This document shows positions 5,123 through 13,765 of a stretch of 24,148 bases of DNA, piece by piece. The first letter of the stretch is position 1, and the number at the start of each line of letters is the position of its first letter. The notes below the pieces were generated by a model. It made no database searches, was not told where the DNA came from, and saw nothing but the letters and a program-made list of their open reading frames with translations. Origin of the DNA: a virus; IMG/VR virus record IMGVR_UViG_3300009431_000136, positions 1 to 24,148 of that record; one strand, 5' to 3'. Both the position numbers and the translations under genes were made by a program.

Positions 5123-6560
5123 TTTATTTCTTTCCTATATATTAAAGGACGAGAAAGGAAAGAAGATTAATCAAGCCCGCATTCATCAAGAGATACAATG
5201 GCACATAGATGAATGTAAAAGACGTAAAGAAAAATACTGTGGAATCCTCGCGCCCTGGGGACACGGTAAAACTGAACAGGTTGTTATAGGCCGCACATTA
5301 GATGAGATTGGTAAAAATCCTAATGTGCGTATTTTTATAGTTACTAATACTGATGATAATTCTAAAGCCAGAGTATCATCTATTATTAAATATATTCTTT
5401 ATGATAAAGATTATCAAAAAGTATATCCAAATATTGTACCGGCTCAAGGTGAAGATTGGACTAAGCATAAGATTATAGTTAAACGTGATTCTAAGTCAAA
5501 AGATGGCACAGTTGAAGCATGGGGCGTTATGTCATCTGGTACAGGATCTAGGTGTGATATGCTTTTATTTGATGATCCTGTTGATATGCGTAATGCAATA
5601 TCAAATCCTGCTATGCGGCCGGCTGTAAAAGATTGCTTTAAGAATGTTTGGTTATCACGCTTGGTCCCTGATGGAATGATTGTTTATATAGCTACTGTTT
5701 GGCATCAAGATGATAATACATCAGAGATATTAAAGAATAAGGAATGGAAATTCTTAGTAATGAAAATATCAGAGGATTTTCAAAGCATAGAATGTGAATC
5801 TGCATTTAAAGGAAAATTTAGAATTCCAGTTTGGAGCAAGTGGAATAAAAAGGAATTAAAACAAAGATTTAATCTCATAGGTAAACGTGCATTTAATCGA
5901 GGTTTTCGTCAGCAGGCATTAAGCGATGAGGATAGAACTTTTCCATCATCAGAAAAGATATTTAGACCGGAGATAGGGCAAGATGTAATACAGCGGGTAT
6001 GGCCACGTTGTATTGGAATAGATCCATTTGGTAAACAGGTAGTTATATTTACCCTCGCGCTAAGTCCTTTAGGACAAAAGTTTCTTGTTGATATTCGTCG
6101 CGGCAAATGGGGACCCACTAGAACAATAACAGAGATTATAAATGCTTATAGAGATCATCATCCTCATATAATAGTCTGTGAGAATAATGCTGCTCAAGAA
6201 GCTATTGTGCAGTGGGCAGCTGAAAAGTCTTTCGATCTTAATATAGTTCCTTTTTGTACAGGTAAACAAAAGGCTGATCCAATGTTAGGATTGCCATCTT
6301 TAGAGGTTGAGTTTGCTAATAAAAGTTGGATAGTACCATATAAAGGTATAGATATATTTGATAATCTGCATCCGATTAATGTTTGGCGTAAAGAAATGAT
6401 GGAACATCCTCTTGGTGAAGCAGAGGATACAGTTATGGCATCTTGGTTTGCCCGGGAAGGTGCGAGATTTCTAACATATGAGGATCCTCAAAAAGAGACT
6501 CAGTCGATCGTAACTCAAGAAGAAGTTGGGGTTGAGCCGGTTGTTATAGGTAATTATTAA
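5025..6560 (+). CDS. terminase large subunit (packaging ATPase and nuclease)
   Basis: The motor that cuts concatemeric phage DNA and pumps it into the prohead. In the N-terminal ATPase domain, Walker A is APWGHGKT (residues 76-83, K82), Walker B is MLLFDD (179-184), and TVWHQDD (224-230) matches the coupling motif that often reads TRWHxDD. The C-terminal RNase H-like nuclease has the expected acidic residues D333 (IGIDPFG), E386 (VCENNAA) and D468 (GEAEDTV). The length, 511 aa, is normal and all key residues are present. It starts at TTG with a good GGAGG site and overlaps the small subunit gene. It stops 72 bases before the next gene; that gap contains nothing I can recognise. Confidence 0.95.
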   Translation: MSQQSSKIDYNTTLGLLRDSDCLISNQSKVQIDLFLSYILKDEKGKKINQARIHQEIQWHIDECKRRKEKYCGILAPWGHGKTEQVVIGRTLDEIGKNPNVRIFIVTNTDDNSKARVSSIIKYILYDKDYQKVYPNIVPAQGEDWTKHKIIVKRDSKSKDGTVEAWGVMSSGTGSRCDMLLFDDPVDMRNAISNPAMRPAVKDCFKNVWLSRLVPDGMIVYIATVWHQDDNTSEILKNKEWKFLVMKISEDFQSIECESAFKGKFRIPVWSKWNKKELKQRFNLIGKRAFNRGFRQQALSDEDRTFPSSEKIFRPEIGQDVIQRVWPRCIGIDPFGKQVVIFTLALSPLGQKFLVDIRRGKWGPTRTITEIINAYRDHHPHIIVCENNAAQEAIVQWAAEKSFDLNIVPFCTGKQKADPMLGLPSLEVEFANKSWIVPYKGIDIFDNLHPINVWRKEMMEHPLGEAEDTVMASWFAREGARFLTYEDPQKETQSIVTQEEVGVEPVVIGNY

Positions 6561-6632
6561 TAATAAATTGAATTCAATGAAACCAAAATTAGACGAAATC
6601 GAAGATAGTAGATAAGTAGGAAAATATTAATT

Positions 6633-6983
6633 ATGATATTAGAACCTCAAATAGCATCAAATTTAGCGCAGAATTCTGAAACATCAATAATTACTGTTCT
6701 TGGATTATTAGGATGGAGAATACAAGTAATTAGTTTTTCAGCAATTAGAAGTGGAAATGGAGAAGAAGAAAATTCAATATCTATAAAAGGAGTATTGAAA
6801 TTCGGTTCTATAATAAAATGGACTACTAAAGATAAAAGTAATCAAGAAGCTATAGTTGATTTCGGTGAGATAGATGATCAACCTATAGCTCCGATTGGAG
6901 TAAGTGTTTCAGTTATGGCGACTGCATCTGATGATAATGGTGATTGTATTGCAAATCTTAGATATAGAATGTTAAAAACATAA
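6633..6983 (+). CDS. small hypothetical protein between terminase and portal
   Basis: A 116-residue acidic protein with a strand-rich pattern (SIITVLGLLGWRIQVISFSA, SISIKGVLKFGSIIKW, GVSVSVMATASDD), suggesting a beta-sandwich or barrel. No known motif. Its position between terminase and portal, where small head-associated or accessory proteins are often found, makes a virion or assembly role possible. The only ribosome site is a weak GTAGGA about a dozen bases upstream, so expression may be lower than that of the neighbours. It is followed 12 bases later by the portal gene. Confidence 0.6.
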   Translation: MILEPQIASNLAQNSETSIITVLGLLGWRIQVISFSAIRSGNGEEENSISIKGVLKFGSIIKWTTKDKSNQEAIVDFGEIDDQPIAPIGVSVSVMATASDDNGDCIANLRYRMLKT

Positions 6984-6995
6984 CAGGAGATAATT

Positions 6996-9218
6996 ATGTT
7001 TGGATTAAAATTACTTAGAAATAAAGATTTCAATCAGATTAAAGAAACACTTACACGCGCAGAGAGAACATTAGAAGATTTGGGTTGGATTAATTTAAGT
7101 CTTGATGAAAACGAACAAAGTCGTTTAGCTATATCTGGCGGATTTAAAAAAGCATTGCTTAGAAGTAGGATATTTTATTTTAATAATCCTTTAGCTGGCC
7201 ATTGGTGTAATCTTACTACTTGGTTTGTATTTGGTGAAGGTTTAGCTATGCCTAAAATAGAAGAAGAAGAAGTTCAGGAAGAAATAGAGAAATTTTGGAA
7301 TGACCCAGATAATAAACTCTCATTTACTAGTTATCAGGCTCAGCAATCATTGTCTAATAAAATACAATATGAAGGGAACATATTCTTTCTTTTATTTGAT
7401 GATGAGGAAGGTAACGTAAAAGTTAGGATACTTAATTCTATAGAAGTAGATGATATTATTAAGGATCCAAATGATAGAATGCGTCCTTTGTTTTATAAAG
7501 TAAAATTTAGAGAAAATAAATTTGATTTTGTAAATGATATAAATGAATTTGCAGAAACTAAAGTAGCATATTATCCAGATAAAGATAATATAGCTATAAA
7601 AGAAGCTAATATTCCAGTGAATAAACTTAGAGATGATGCGCGGATATATCACGTAAAAATCAATGGTGATATTAATGATAAATTTGGAGTACCTGATTTA
7701 TTTAGAGGACTTGATTGGATGAGAGCGCATAAAGATATGGCTGGGGATATGGCTACATTTATAAAGGCATTATCTCAATTTGCATGGAAAAAGAAAGTTA
7801 AAGGTACGCCGGCTCAAGTAAATTCAATAGCTAGTGCGATGAATTCAAAGACAGATTTTTCTAATATTAAAAATACAGCAGGAAGAACCCAAATAGAGAA
7901 TGAGGCCCTTAGTCTTGAAGCAATAAGAACACCTACTGGTGGCGTAAATGTAATGAAAGATGGTGCGCGTGAAATGAAATTGCAAGTTGCGGCGGCATCG
8001 GGAATATTTGAGCATTATTATGGGGATCCATCAACTGGTAATTTAGCTACAGCTAAATCAATGGAATTACCTATGATAAAGAAATTTTCAGCATATCAAA
8101 CATTATGGATGGGAATATACGATACAATTCTGCAATATATGATTGATAGAAAAATAGAAAAAGGCTTATTACCTGGTAATCAAAAAGAGGATTCTAAAGC
8201 TAATAGGATCATTACTGAGGCCGATTTCGATAGAAGCATAGATATTGATTTCCCACCTATACTTGAAGCAGATATTAAAGAGTCTTCTGAGGGTTGGAAA
8301 AACGCTAAGGAATCGGGATTAGTGTCATCCGAGTTAGCATCTGAACGCTTTATGAATGATGCTAATATACGTAATATTAGTGAAGAACTTAAAAATATAC
8401 CAAAGGATAAGCCTAAAGATAATCCACATAAGGATAAGCCTAAAGATACTAAAGAAGCAATCGAAGCACCTAAAAAAGATATTGGCCGTTTATCAAAAAA
8501 GAATAATTTCTTAGAACAAAAAGTTAATTCATTCCGTAAATCTATTGCAACTAATTTTAATATTCTCAAAAAAGAGATAAAAGAAAGTATTAAAACATCA
8601 TCATTGCCAGATGGTAGAACTACTGGTATTGTTAGTGATTTAGAGAATAAATTATTTAAGTTTGGTGAAAAGATGAAAATATCCGCACGCTCATTTTTCC
8701 CTGTAGCAGTAGGTATAGGCGAGAAATTTATGCAATCTGAATTAAGAGATGTTATTCCTGGTATAAATATATCTGAAACAGTATATGAATCTGAGGGTGC
8801 GGCAGATGGGGTGCTTGGAGATGCCTTGCTTTGGAATTCACAATTTTTAGATGAGAGTTTAATACCTGCTATGAATGCAGGTATAGGTGGAACTATGAAA
8901 CAAAGTTTTGCTTCGGTTGCTGAGTATAATAAAGCTGTGAATCTAAGTGTAAGTAAATTTGAAAGTAGATTGGAACATTATGTAGGTGCATTGTGGACCG
9001 TAGAAGAAAGAGCTGTTAAAGAAGCGGGGCGTAATACCGATATCTTTGTTAATTTTGTGGGCCCGGATGATGAGAGAAACTGCCCTGGATGTCAAGAAGC
9101 GGTAGATGGTAATCCGTGGCCAGTAAACGAAGCGCCTGTGCCTGGAGAGCAGAATTGTTTAGGTAGATGTCGACATGCCTTGCAGGTAATACCTAAAGGA
9201 GACGTTGCTACGATATGA
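6996..9218 (+). CDS. portal protein with C-terminal MuF-like head-morphogenesis domain
   Basis: Residues 1 to about 455 are a phage portal protein, the dodecameric ring at the capsid vertex through which DNA enters: the aromatic-rich N-terminal region, the NNPLAGHWCNLTTWFVFGEGL stretch near residue 64 and the diagnostic NLATAKSMELPMIKKF segment (about 348-363) are all typical. A Lys/Asp/Pro linker with a repeated KDKPKD unit (about 468-485) leads to a helical region and a C-terminal segment (about 685-735) with VGPDDERNCPGCQEAVDG and a CLGRCRH pair, which resembles the end of MuF/SPP1 gp7-type minor head proteins. Most phages encode portal and MuF protein separately; here they are one 740-aa chain. 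The start has GGAG eight bases upstream, and the stop overlaps the next start. Confidence 0.9.
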   Translation: MFGLKLLRNKDFNQIKETLTRAERTLEDLGWINLSLDENEQSRLAISGGFKKALLRSRIFYFNNPLAGHWCNLTTWFVFGEGLAMPKIEEEEVQEEIEKFWNDPDNKLSFTSYQAQQSLSNKIQYEGNIFFLLFDDEEGNVKVRILNSIEVDDIIKDPNDRMRPLFYKVKFRENKFDFVNDINEFAETKVAYYPDKDNIAIKEANIPVNKLRDDARIYHVKINGDINDKFGVPDLFRGLDWMRAHKDMAGDMATFIKALSQFAWKKKVKGTPAQVNSIASAMNSKTDFSNIKNTAGRTQIENEALSLEAIRTPTGGVNVMKDGAREMKLQVAAASGIFEHYYGDPSTGNLATAKSMELPMIKKFSAYQTLWMGIYDTILQYMIDRKIEKGLLPGNQKEDSKANRIITEADFDRSIDIDFPPILEADIKESSEGWKNAKESGLVSSELASERFMNDANIRNISEELKNIPKDKPKDNPHKDKPKDTKEAIEAPKKDIGRLSKKNNFLEQKVNSFRKSIATNFNILKKEIKESIKTSSLPDGRTTGIVSDLENKLFKFGEKMKISARSFFPVAVGIGEKFMQSELRDVIPGINISETVYESEGAADGVLGDALLWNSQFLDESLIPAMNAGIGGTMKQSFASVAEYNKAVNLSVSKFESRLEHYVGALWTVEERAVKEAGRNTDIFVNFVGPDDERNCPGCQEAVDGNPWPVNEAPVPGEQNCLGRCRHALQVIPKGDVATI
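8403..8447 (+). repeat. direct repeat in the portal linker
   Basis: The 18-base unit AAGGATAAGCCTAAAGAT occurs at 8403-8420 and again at 8430-8447, nine bases apart, both in the portal frame. They encode KDKPKD-type units of the hydrophilic linker between portal and MuF-like parts. Such units expand or contract by slippage, and the length of this linker probably tolerates it. Confidence 0.8.
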
Positions 9219-11998
9219 GAAAGAAAATATTATTAGGTATATTAGGTTTATCGGTAATTCTTAAATTAGGATTTACGCAACCTGCACCTATACCGGTATT
9301 GGATTTTGCTGAGTTTATAGGAACAGTTACTACTGCTTTTAATAATATACTTTCATCGGCTGATTCTGATGTACAGTTAGCTTTAGATACAATAGATGAT
9401 ATTGATGCGTCAGATATAAAAGTAAGAGTAATATCTGGATCTACTTTTGAAACAGTTCAGGATGATGTTGATACATATACTAGCACTGGATTGATAGATG
9501 GAGGAGCGATAACAGATGGAGGGAGCGAAACTATAGATGTAGCGATTCTTAAGGGTGCATTACGTGATACAAATAGCCATAGAGCAGATATATACTTATT
9601 TGATTTAGCTGCTGTTAGTGGCACAGCTATTCCTACAGATACTATTCGTTATATAGGCGTTGAATATAATGCGGGATCTCCACAGCTTATAGTTAAGACA
9701 ACTGATAGTTGGAATATGCATACTGAATTTCCATTGGGTTCAGTTGTTAATGAAAGTGGGACTATACATGCTATAAATAATCCTCAATTTGTTTCTAATT
9801 TTGCGGCTCACGGACTTCAGAGATTTTATGAAACAGAAAAATTGTTTAGAGACAATAGAAGTGGTGGAATTATTATAGGTGAAACCGGAACGCGAAACGT
9901 TACGGTAACGACAGGTACATTATGGGATAGGGTAAACGAATTTACAATAGCAACTATTGATACTAGCGGTTCTGATACCTTTGATAGCTATTCTTCAGCA
10001 GGATTAGAATCAAGTGGAAATTCTCAATGGGATAATGCTAATTATGATAATAGCGGGACGTTAACAGCATTAGGTCCTAATAAATATGCAAATCTATGGT
10101 GGTTTATAGAAAGCGACGGCGATTTAGTTTGTGTATATGGAACTGCGGAATATCCTACATCAGCTCAAGCTTCAGAAGAAGGAAGCCCAAGCGTTCTTCC
10201 TGATAGAATAATAGTTCATGGACGTATAATAGGTAGATATATTTTCCAAGAAGGAGCGGCCACAACTACAACTATTGAAAGCGCTTTCGATACTGTATTT
10301 GCGACAACTGGTATTACCGATCATGGAAATCTTGGTGGTCTTGCAGATAATGATCATACTCAATATGGACAATTAGCTGATAATGCAGTAATAGCTGGAG
10401 ATTGGGATAATACAGCTAATCCATGGGATATTTCAGATGAAACTAATGCTGCAGTTAGTGGAACTCTCCAATCTTTAACGGGCGATACTTTTTCTATTAA
10501 AGAAGGAGCATTAACAAGTTTAAATATTTGTCAATACGATGCAACAGGTACATTGCTTAAATGTTCGCTTCCACCTACGGATGATACCTTATTAATGGGG
10601 AGTGGAAGCGATTGGCAAAATAAAACTATTCCGAATTGTACAGGATCAACTCAACATTTACGATATACTCAAGCTACAAATACTTGGTCATGTACAACTG
10701 AATCAGTACCTATTACTTACTGGGAACAAACTGGTACCGTAATTCATCCTGGTTCAGCAGGATCAATTACAGATGAAGTATCAATAGGCGCCACTGCTAC
10801 AGTAAATTCTTCTAAATTTTCAATAGATGGTGATGATGATCAAATACAAATGGTTATTCAAGGTAATGCTACTCAGAATAGCGATTTATTATTATTAGAA
10901 AAATCAGATGGATCAGATCTAATTAGAATAAATGAAGATGGACATATAGGATTGGATGGTACTGCTCCGCCTACTACATCTATAATGTCTGTTGATTCTT
11001 CTGGTGGTTTACGTGGTGCTTTAAATTTTGTTTATGAATATACAAGTGGAACAGCGGCATCAAATATTCTTTCATCAGAAACTTTATCTGTTGATTTTGC
11101 TGTTAACTATGGAATATTAAATAGGCAGACTTTAAACAATGATAGCGCAGGAACTAATAATTTCTATGTTAATGCTGCTGAATTTGGTATAGATACAGAT
11201 ATTTCTATATCTGGTGGCGTTCAAAATTTCTACGGTTATCATGTTAATGATAATAGAGGATTAGCAAATGCGGGTTCAAGTGGCGGTACAGTTAATAAAT
11301 ATGGTGTATTTATCGAAGCTTTTGGTGCTATGGCAGGTTCTATCACTACTAGACAATTTGGAATTTTTACAAATGAGCCTATCGTTATTATTCCTGATGT
11401 AGGCCTTTATTTTGAAGGTGTAGTAGGTTCTGCGTTAGGAGATACATTTTTGTCTTATGATTCAGGATCTGGAACTTTAGGTCTTACAACTGATGGAACT
11501 AAAATTTTAACTCTTGATACAGATGGATTACGAACTCCTGGTATGGTATCGAGATTTGGGTTTTATTATGCTTATGCAAGCGCTGAAATAGCAGGAAATG
11601 TAGCATATACTACCTTAGATCTAGATACTGTTGTAATAGCAGATTCAGATTATTATTCAGAAAGTGCAGGTACAGTTACGATACAAAAAGATGGATTATA
11701 TAAAATAGGATATCATGTTAATTTTGATTTAGATGCAGGTACTCGTTATCATGGAAGAGCAGCTATTTTTGTTAATGTAGGTGTTGGTGATACATTAATA
11801 GGACATTCAGAATCTGGTGCTTATGCAAGAATCACAACTCAAGCAGGAACAAGCGCAACTAACGAAATAATTCATTCCTTAAATGCGAATGATACAGTTG
11901 AATTAAAAGCTATTGTAGAAAATACTGATTTAGATATAGGTGGAGTAATTACAGAACCTGCAAATTTGGTAATGGAGTATATTCGAGATGATTCATAA
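9215..11998 (+). CDS. fibre-like structural protein with signal peptide and C1q/TNF-like C-terminus
   Basis: A 927-aa protein rich in Gly, Ser, Thr, Asn and Asp and nearly free of Cys, as in extended virion fibres. The motif DHGNLGGLADNDHTQYGQLA (about residues 369-388) is a common element of phage tail-fibre and base proteins. The last 145 residues (from FGFYYAYASAEIAG, about 783) have the strand pattern of a C1q/TNF-like jelly roll, including GLYKIGYHVNFDL, a fold used as a trimeric receptor-binding or adhesion head. Oddly, residues 1-22 (MRKKILLGILGLSVILKLGF) look like a Sec signal peptide: basic N-terminus, hydrophobic core, and a QPAP segment after it. The gene sits between portal and prohead protease rather than with tail genes, which are not in the window. 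It may be a head fibre or an exported protein. Host-receptor role is inference. Confidence 0.8.
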   Translation: MRKKILLGILGLSVILKLGFTQPAPIPVLDFAEFIGTVTTAFNNILSSADSDVQLALDTIDDIDASDIKVRVISGSTFETVQDDVDTYTSTGLIDGGAITDGGSETIDVAILKGALRDTNSHRADIYLFDLAAVSGTAIPTDTIRYIGVEYNAGSPQLIVKTTDSWNMHTEFPLGSVVNESGTIHAINNPQFVSNFAAHGLQRFYETEKLFRDNRSGGIIIGETGTRNVTVTTGTLWDRVNEFTIATIDTSGSDTFDSYSSAGLESSGNSQWDNANYDNSGTLTALGPNKYANLWWFIESDGDLVCVYGTAEYPTSAQASEEGSPSVLPDRIIVHGRIIGRYIFQEGAATTTTIESAFDTVFATTGITDHGNLGGLADNDHTQYGQLADNAVIAGDWDNTANPWDISDETNAAVSGTLQSLTGDTFSIKEGALTSLNICQYDATGTLLKCSLPPTDDTLLMGSGSDWQNKTIPNCTGSTQHLRYTQATNTWSCTTESVPITYWEQTGTVIHPGSAGSITDEVSIGATATVNSSKFSIDGDDDQIQMVIQGNATQNSDLLLLEKSDGSDLIRINEDGHIGLDGTAPPTTSIMSVDSSGGLRGALNFVYEYTSGTAASNILSSETLSVDFAVNYGILNRQTLNNDSAGTNNFYVNAAEFGIDTDISISGGVQNFYGYHVNDNRGLANAGSSGGTVNKYGVFIEAFGAMAGSITTRQFGIFTNEPIVIIPDVGLYFEGVVGSALGDTFLSYDSGSGTLGLTTDGTKILTLDTDGLRTPGMVSRFGFYYAYASAEIAGNVAYTTLDLDTVVIADSDYYSESAGTVTIQKDGLYKIGYHVNFDLDAGTRYHGRAAIFVNVGVGDTLIGHSESGAYARITTQAGTSATNEIIHSLNANDTVELKAIVENTDLDIGGVITEPANLVMEYIRDDS

Positions 11999-12008
11999 AG
12001 GAGGATAT

Positions 12009-12275
12009 ATGAATAAAATAGTTTTAATAATGATGTTATGTTTGATAGCAACCTTTGTATATGGAAATAATCAAGACATATTTGATAATGCACCTGTTGA
12101 AGTAATAAATATTCCTGCTAAAAAAATATTTAACTATGAGACTGGACAACTTATAGCAATAGCAGAGGAAGAAGTTAAATTAAGCGTAGGTAATGCTTCT
12201 AAATCATATACTGTTCCTGTAGGTAAAGTTTTTAAATTTAAAATAGTTTTACAAGGTAGATTAGAGGACGAATAA
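12009..12275 (+). CDS. small exported protein with signal peptide
   Basis: ATG 12009 is preferred over the in-frame ATG at 11988: AAAGGAGG (11997-12004) precedes it by four bases and the protein then begins with a clean signal peptide (MNKIVLIMMLCLIATFVYG, cleavage likely after residue 19). The mature part of about 69 residues is beta-rich and ends with SYTVPVGKVFKFKIVLQG, wording reminiscent of phage fibre or adaptor ends. It follows the signal-peptide-bearing fibre directly and overlaps the next gene at TAATG, so a partnership with the fibre is plausible. The unused upstream start lies inside the fibre gene. Confidence 0.65.
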   Translation: MNKIVLIMMLCLIATFVYGNNQDIFDNAPVEVINIPAKKIFNYETGQLIAIAEEEVKLSVGNASKSYTVPVGKVFKFKIVLQGRLEDE

Positions 12276-12412
12276 TGTTAGAAGGCGTATATCCTCAACA
12301 GAAAATTATAATAGAAACAGTCAAAGGGACTGCCTTTTGGATTAAGATAGTGATTGCTTTGATACCTGTTATTGGAACAATAATTTTAGCGAAAATAAGG
12401 AAAAAGAAATGA
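12275..12412 (+). CDS. small single-helix membrane protein, holin-like
   Basis: A 45-residue protein with a polar N-terminus, one hydrophobic segment (about residues 21-39, FWIKIVIALIPVIGTIILA) and a strongly basic tail (KIRKKK). The arrangement with a basic cytoplasmic C-terminus suits a small holin or an anchor. It begins in a TAATG junction and ends in an ATGA overlap. Too short to place in a family. Confidence 0.5.
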   Translation: MLEGVYPQQKIIIETVKGTAFWIKIVIALIPVIGTIILAKIRKKK

Positions 12413-12735
12413 ATGGAGAAGATAAAATTTTTTGTGAAAGAAGATTAACTATATTAGAAACCAAACTCGAAGAGGGTTGGAAATCTCATGATAGAGAAGC
12501 CAAAATTCGTCAAGATGCAACTTGTAAAAAATTAGATATAATAGTAAAAGAAGTAAGTAAGATAAACGAAAGATGCTTTGATAGGACTGAAAGCTATGTA
12601 TTAATGGATAAACATATAAAAGATGAAGGTAGACTTAAAAGTATATGGTCTGATAGAAGATTTCAGGCAATGCTTGGAATTATGGCAGGTGGTTTTATTC
12701 TTATGGGAGTAATGATAACGGCTTTAATCCAATGA
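12409..12735 (+). CDS. coiled-coil protein with C-terminal membrane anchor (XhlA-like arrangement)
   Basis: A 108-residue protein: helical charged region with heptad-like spacing (residues about 5-80), then one hydrophobic helix (FQAMLGIMAGGFILMGVMITALI, about 85-107). The order, a soluble coiled coil followed by a C-terminal transmembrane anchor, resembles XhlA-type proteins that act with holins in cell lysis, and phage lysis cassettes commonly contain one. The sequence itself lacks a decisive motif. The ATGA overlaps on both sides place it in one translational unit with its neighbours. Confidence 0.6.
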   Translation: MNGEDKIFCERRLTILETKLEEGWKSHDREAKIRQDATCKKLDIIVKEVSKINERCFDRTESYVLMDKHIKDEGRLKSIWSDRRFQAMLGIMAGGFILMGVMITALIQ

Positions 12736-12881
12736 AGATAGAAGATAAGAAAGCAATAGTTGCTAAATTAGTAGAGATAGATAAGTATACCGATGTTATA
12801 AAAGAACAGATGAAACTGATAGCATCTAACTACATAGAAGTTTTAAGGATACTTTCTAATGACGATAGCAGTAAAAATTGA
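12732..12881 (+). CDS. small helical hypothetical protein
   Basis: A 49-residue, largely helical and charged protein with no membrane segment, beginning in an ATGA overlap and overlapping the next gene by 23 bases. Its last codons contain the ribosome site region of the gene that follows the next one only weakly, so translation of the downstream frame is probably coupled. No family recognised. Confidence 0.45.
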   Translation: MKIEDKKAIVAKLVEIDKYTDVIKEQMKLIASNYIEVLRILSNDDSSKN

Positions 12882-13038
12882 AAAAGGAGTTCACGAGAAG
12901 ATAAAAATTATTAGTTGCCAATTAAACAGCCTTATACATTGGACTATGGAAGATATTAAAAGATCTAAAGACAAATTAAGGACGCTTAGAAAACTTACAA
13001 ACAATATAGAAGAAATGGTGATAATAAAAGATGAATAA
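12859..13038 (+). CDS. small helical hypothetical protein
   Basis: A 59-residue protein predicted helical by composition (EDIKRSKDKLRTLRKLTNNI), without hydrophobic membrane segment and with one Cys (residue 20). It starts 23 bases inside the preceding gene and overlaps the following gene by eight bases. The ATG at 12859 has no strong ribosome site of its own, so expression would depend on coupling. A regulator of the neighbouring holin-like proteins is one possibility, not supported further. Confidence 0.45.
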   Translation: MTIAVKIEKGVHEKIKIISCQLNSLIHWTMEDIKRSKDKLRTLRKLTNNIEEMVIIKDE

Positions 13039-13210
13039 AATAATTGATAAATTATTATCAGGAAGATTTATACTTACTTTAATTTCTGGCGTTGTTTTTA
13101 TATATGCTGTTTATACAAAAGCATTAGAAGCACAGGCTATTTCTGCGATTATTTCAATGGTATTTATTTCTTATTTTCAAAAAACAGATAGAAAAAAGGA
13201 GGAACAATGA
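13031..13210 (+). CDS. two-helix holin-like membrane protein
   Basis: A 59-residue protein with two hydrophobic segments (about residues 12-28, RFILTLISGVVFIYAVY, and 34-49, QAISAIISMVFISYF) joined by a short turn and ending in a basic tail (KTDRKKEEQ). Two-helix proteins of this length and charge pattern are the class II holins of many phages; holins form membrane holes that time lysis. The assignment rests on topology only. It ends in an ATGA overlap, and its last codons AAAAAGGAGGAA carry the ribosome site of the next gene. Confidence 0.55.
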   Translation: MNKIIDKLLSGRFILTLISGVVFIYAVYTKALEAQAISAIISMVFISYFQKTDRKKEEQ

Positions 13211-13497
13211 ATATCTGGGAAAAAATCAAAGCATTTTTCAGTAATGCAGTAGTGAAAATTTCTGACATTCTAAAAGAAGTATTCAATGTCGCTTTCAAAA
13301 TCATCATATCTGAATTAAAAGACATTGCAATGAACACAGTACAAGAATTGAAAAATAGCGATTTGTCTGGTCCTAAAAAAAGAGAAGAAGCATTTAAAAG
13401 AATAAAAGATTATGCTATAACAAATTTAGTAAATGTTTCTGATAGTGAAATTAATTTAATAATCGAAGTCTTTGTGAAAAAATTGAAAGGAAATTAA
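13207..13497 (+). CDS. amphipathic protein, possibly Holin_LLH-like
   Basis: A 96-residue protein with an amphipathic N-terminal helix (IWEKIKAFFSNAVVKISD), a second hydrophobic-polar helix and a C-terminal domain REEAFKRIKDYAITN ... SDSEINLIIEVFVKKLKGN. The C-terminal pattern of a helix, a short Asn/Ser-containing turn and I-E-x-x-V-K-x-L resembles the end of the phage LL-H holin family (superfamily VI), where a membrane helix precedes it; here no fully hydrophobic helix is visible, so the match is weak. Excellent AAGGAGG site upstream. Confidence 0.5.
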   Translation: MNIWEKIKAFFSNAVVKISDILKEVFNVAFKIIISELKDIAMNTVQELKNSDLSGPKKREEAFKRIKDYAITNLVNVSDSEINLIIEVFVKKLKGN

Positions 13498-13498
13498 T

Positions 13499-13765
13499 AT
13501 GGTACCAGTAGTAGCGGGACAAGCAGTAGGCAATTTTATATGGCACTTCATTAAACGTTTCAGTGCATTTTTATTTTGTGCTGGTTTAGTATGGGCTGTT
13601 TATGTAACTGTTGTGAGGCCGCATACAAAAGGAACATTTAAAAACAAGCAAGAAGCTGAACGAATATCTAATTACGATAATGCACCAAAACAAACTTTTT
13701 TCGGTTGTGCTAATTATAAAATATTAGAGGCTAAAAAAAATGATAAAGTGGATAATAGCAAGTAG
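13499..13765 (+). CDS. single-pass membrane protein of the lysis-like cassette
   Basis: An 88-residue protein with one hydrophobic segment (about residues 20-40, FSAFLFCAGLVWAVYVTVV) and a soluble tail of about 45 residues containing NYDNAPKQTFFGCANYKIL. There is no lipobox, so it is not an outer-membrane spanin, but an inner-membrane spanin-like or accessory role is possible. It begins two bases after the previous stop and overlaps the next gene by 26 bases. No family recognised. Confidence 0.5.
   Translation: MVPVVAGQAVGNFIWHFIKRFSAFLFCAGLVWAVYVTVVRPHTKGTFKNKQEAERISNYDNAPKQTFFGCANYKILEAKKNDKVDNSK

Noticed and set aside
12009-13765. A -1 frameshift tail-assembly gene pair (gpG/GT-like)
   Set aside because: I looked for a slippery heptamer between two overlapping structural genes; none was convincing and no tail tape measure is in the window.
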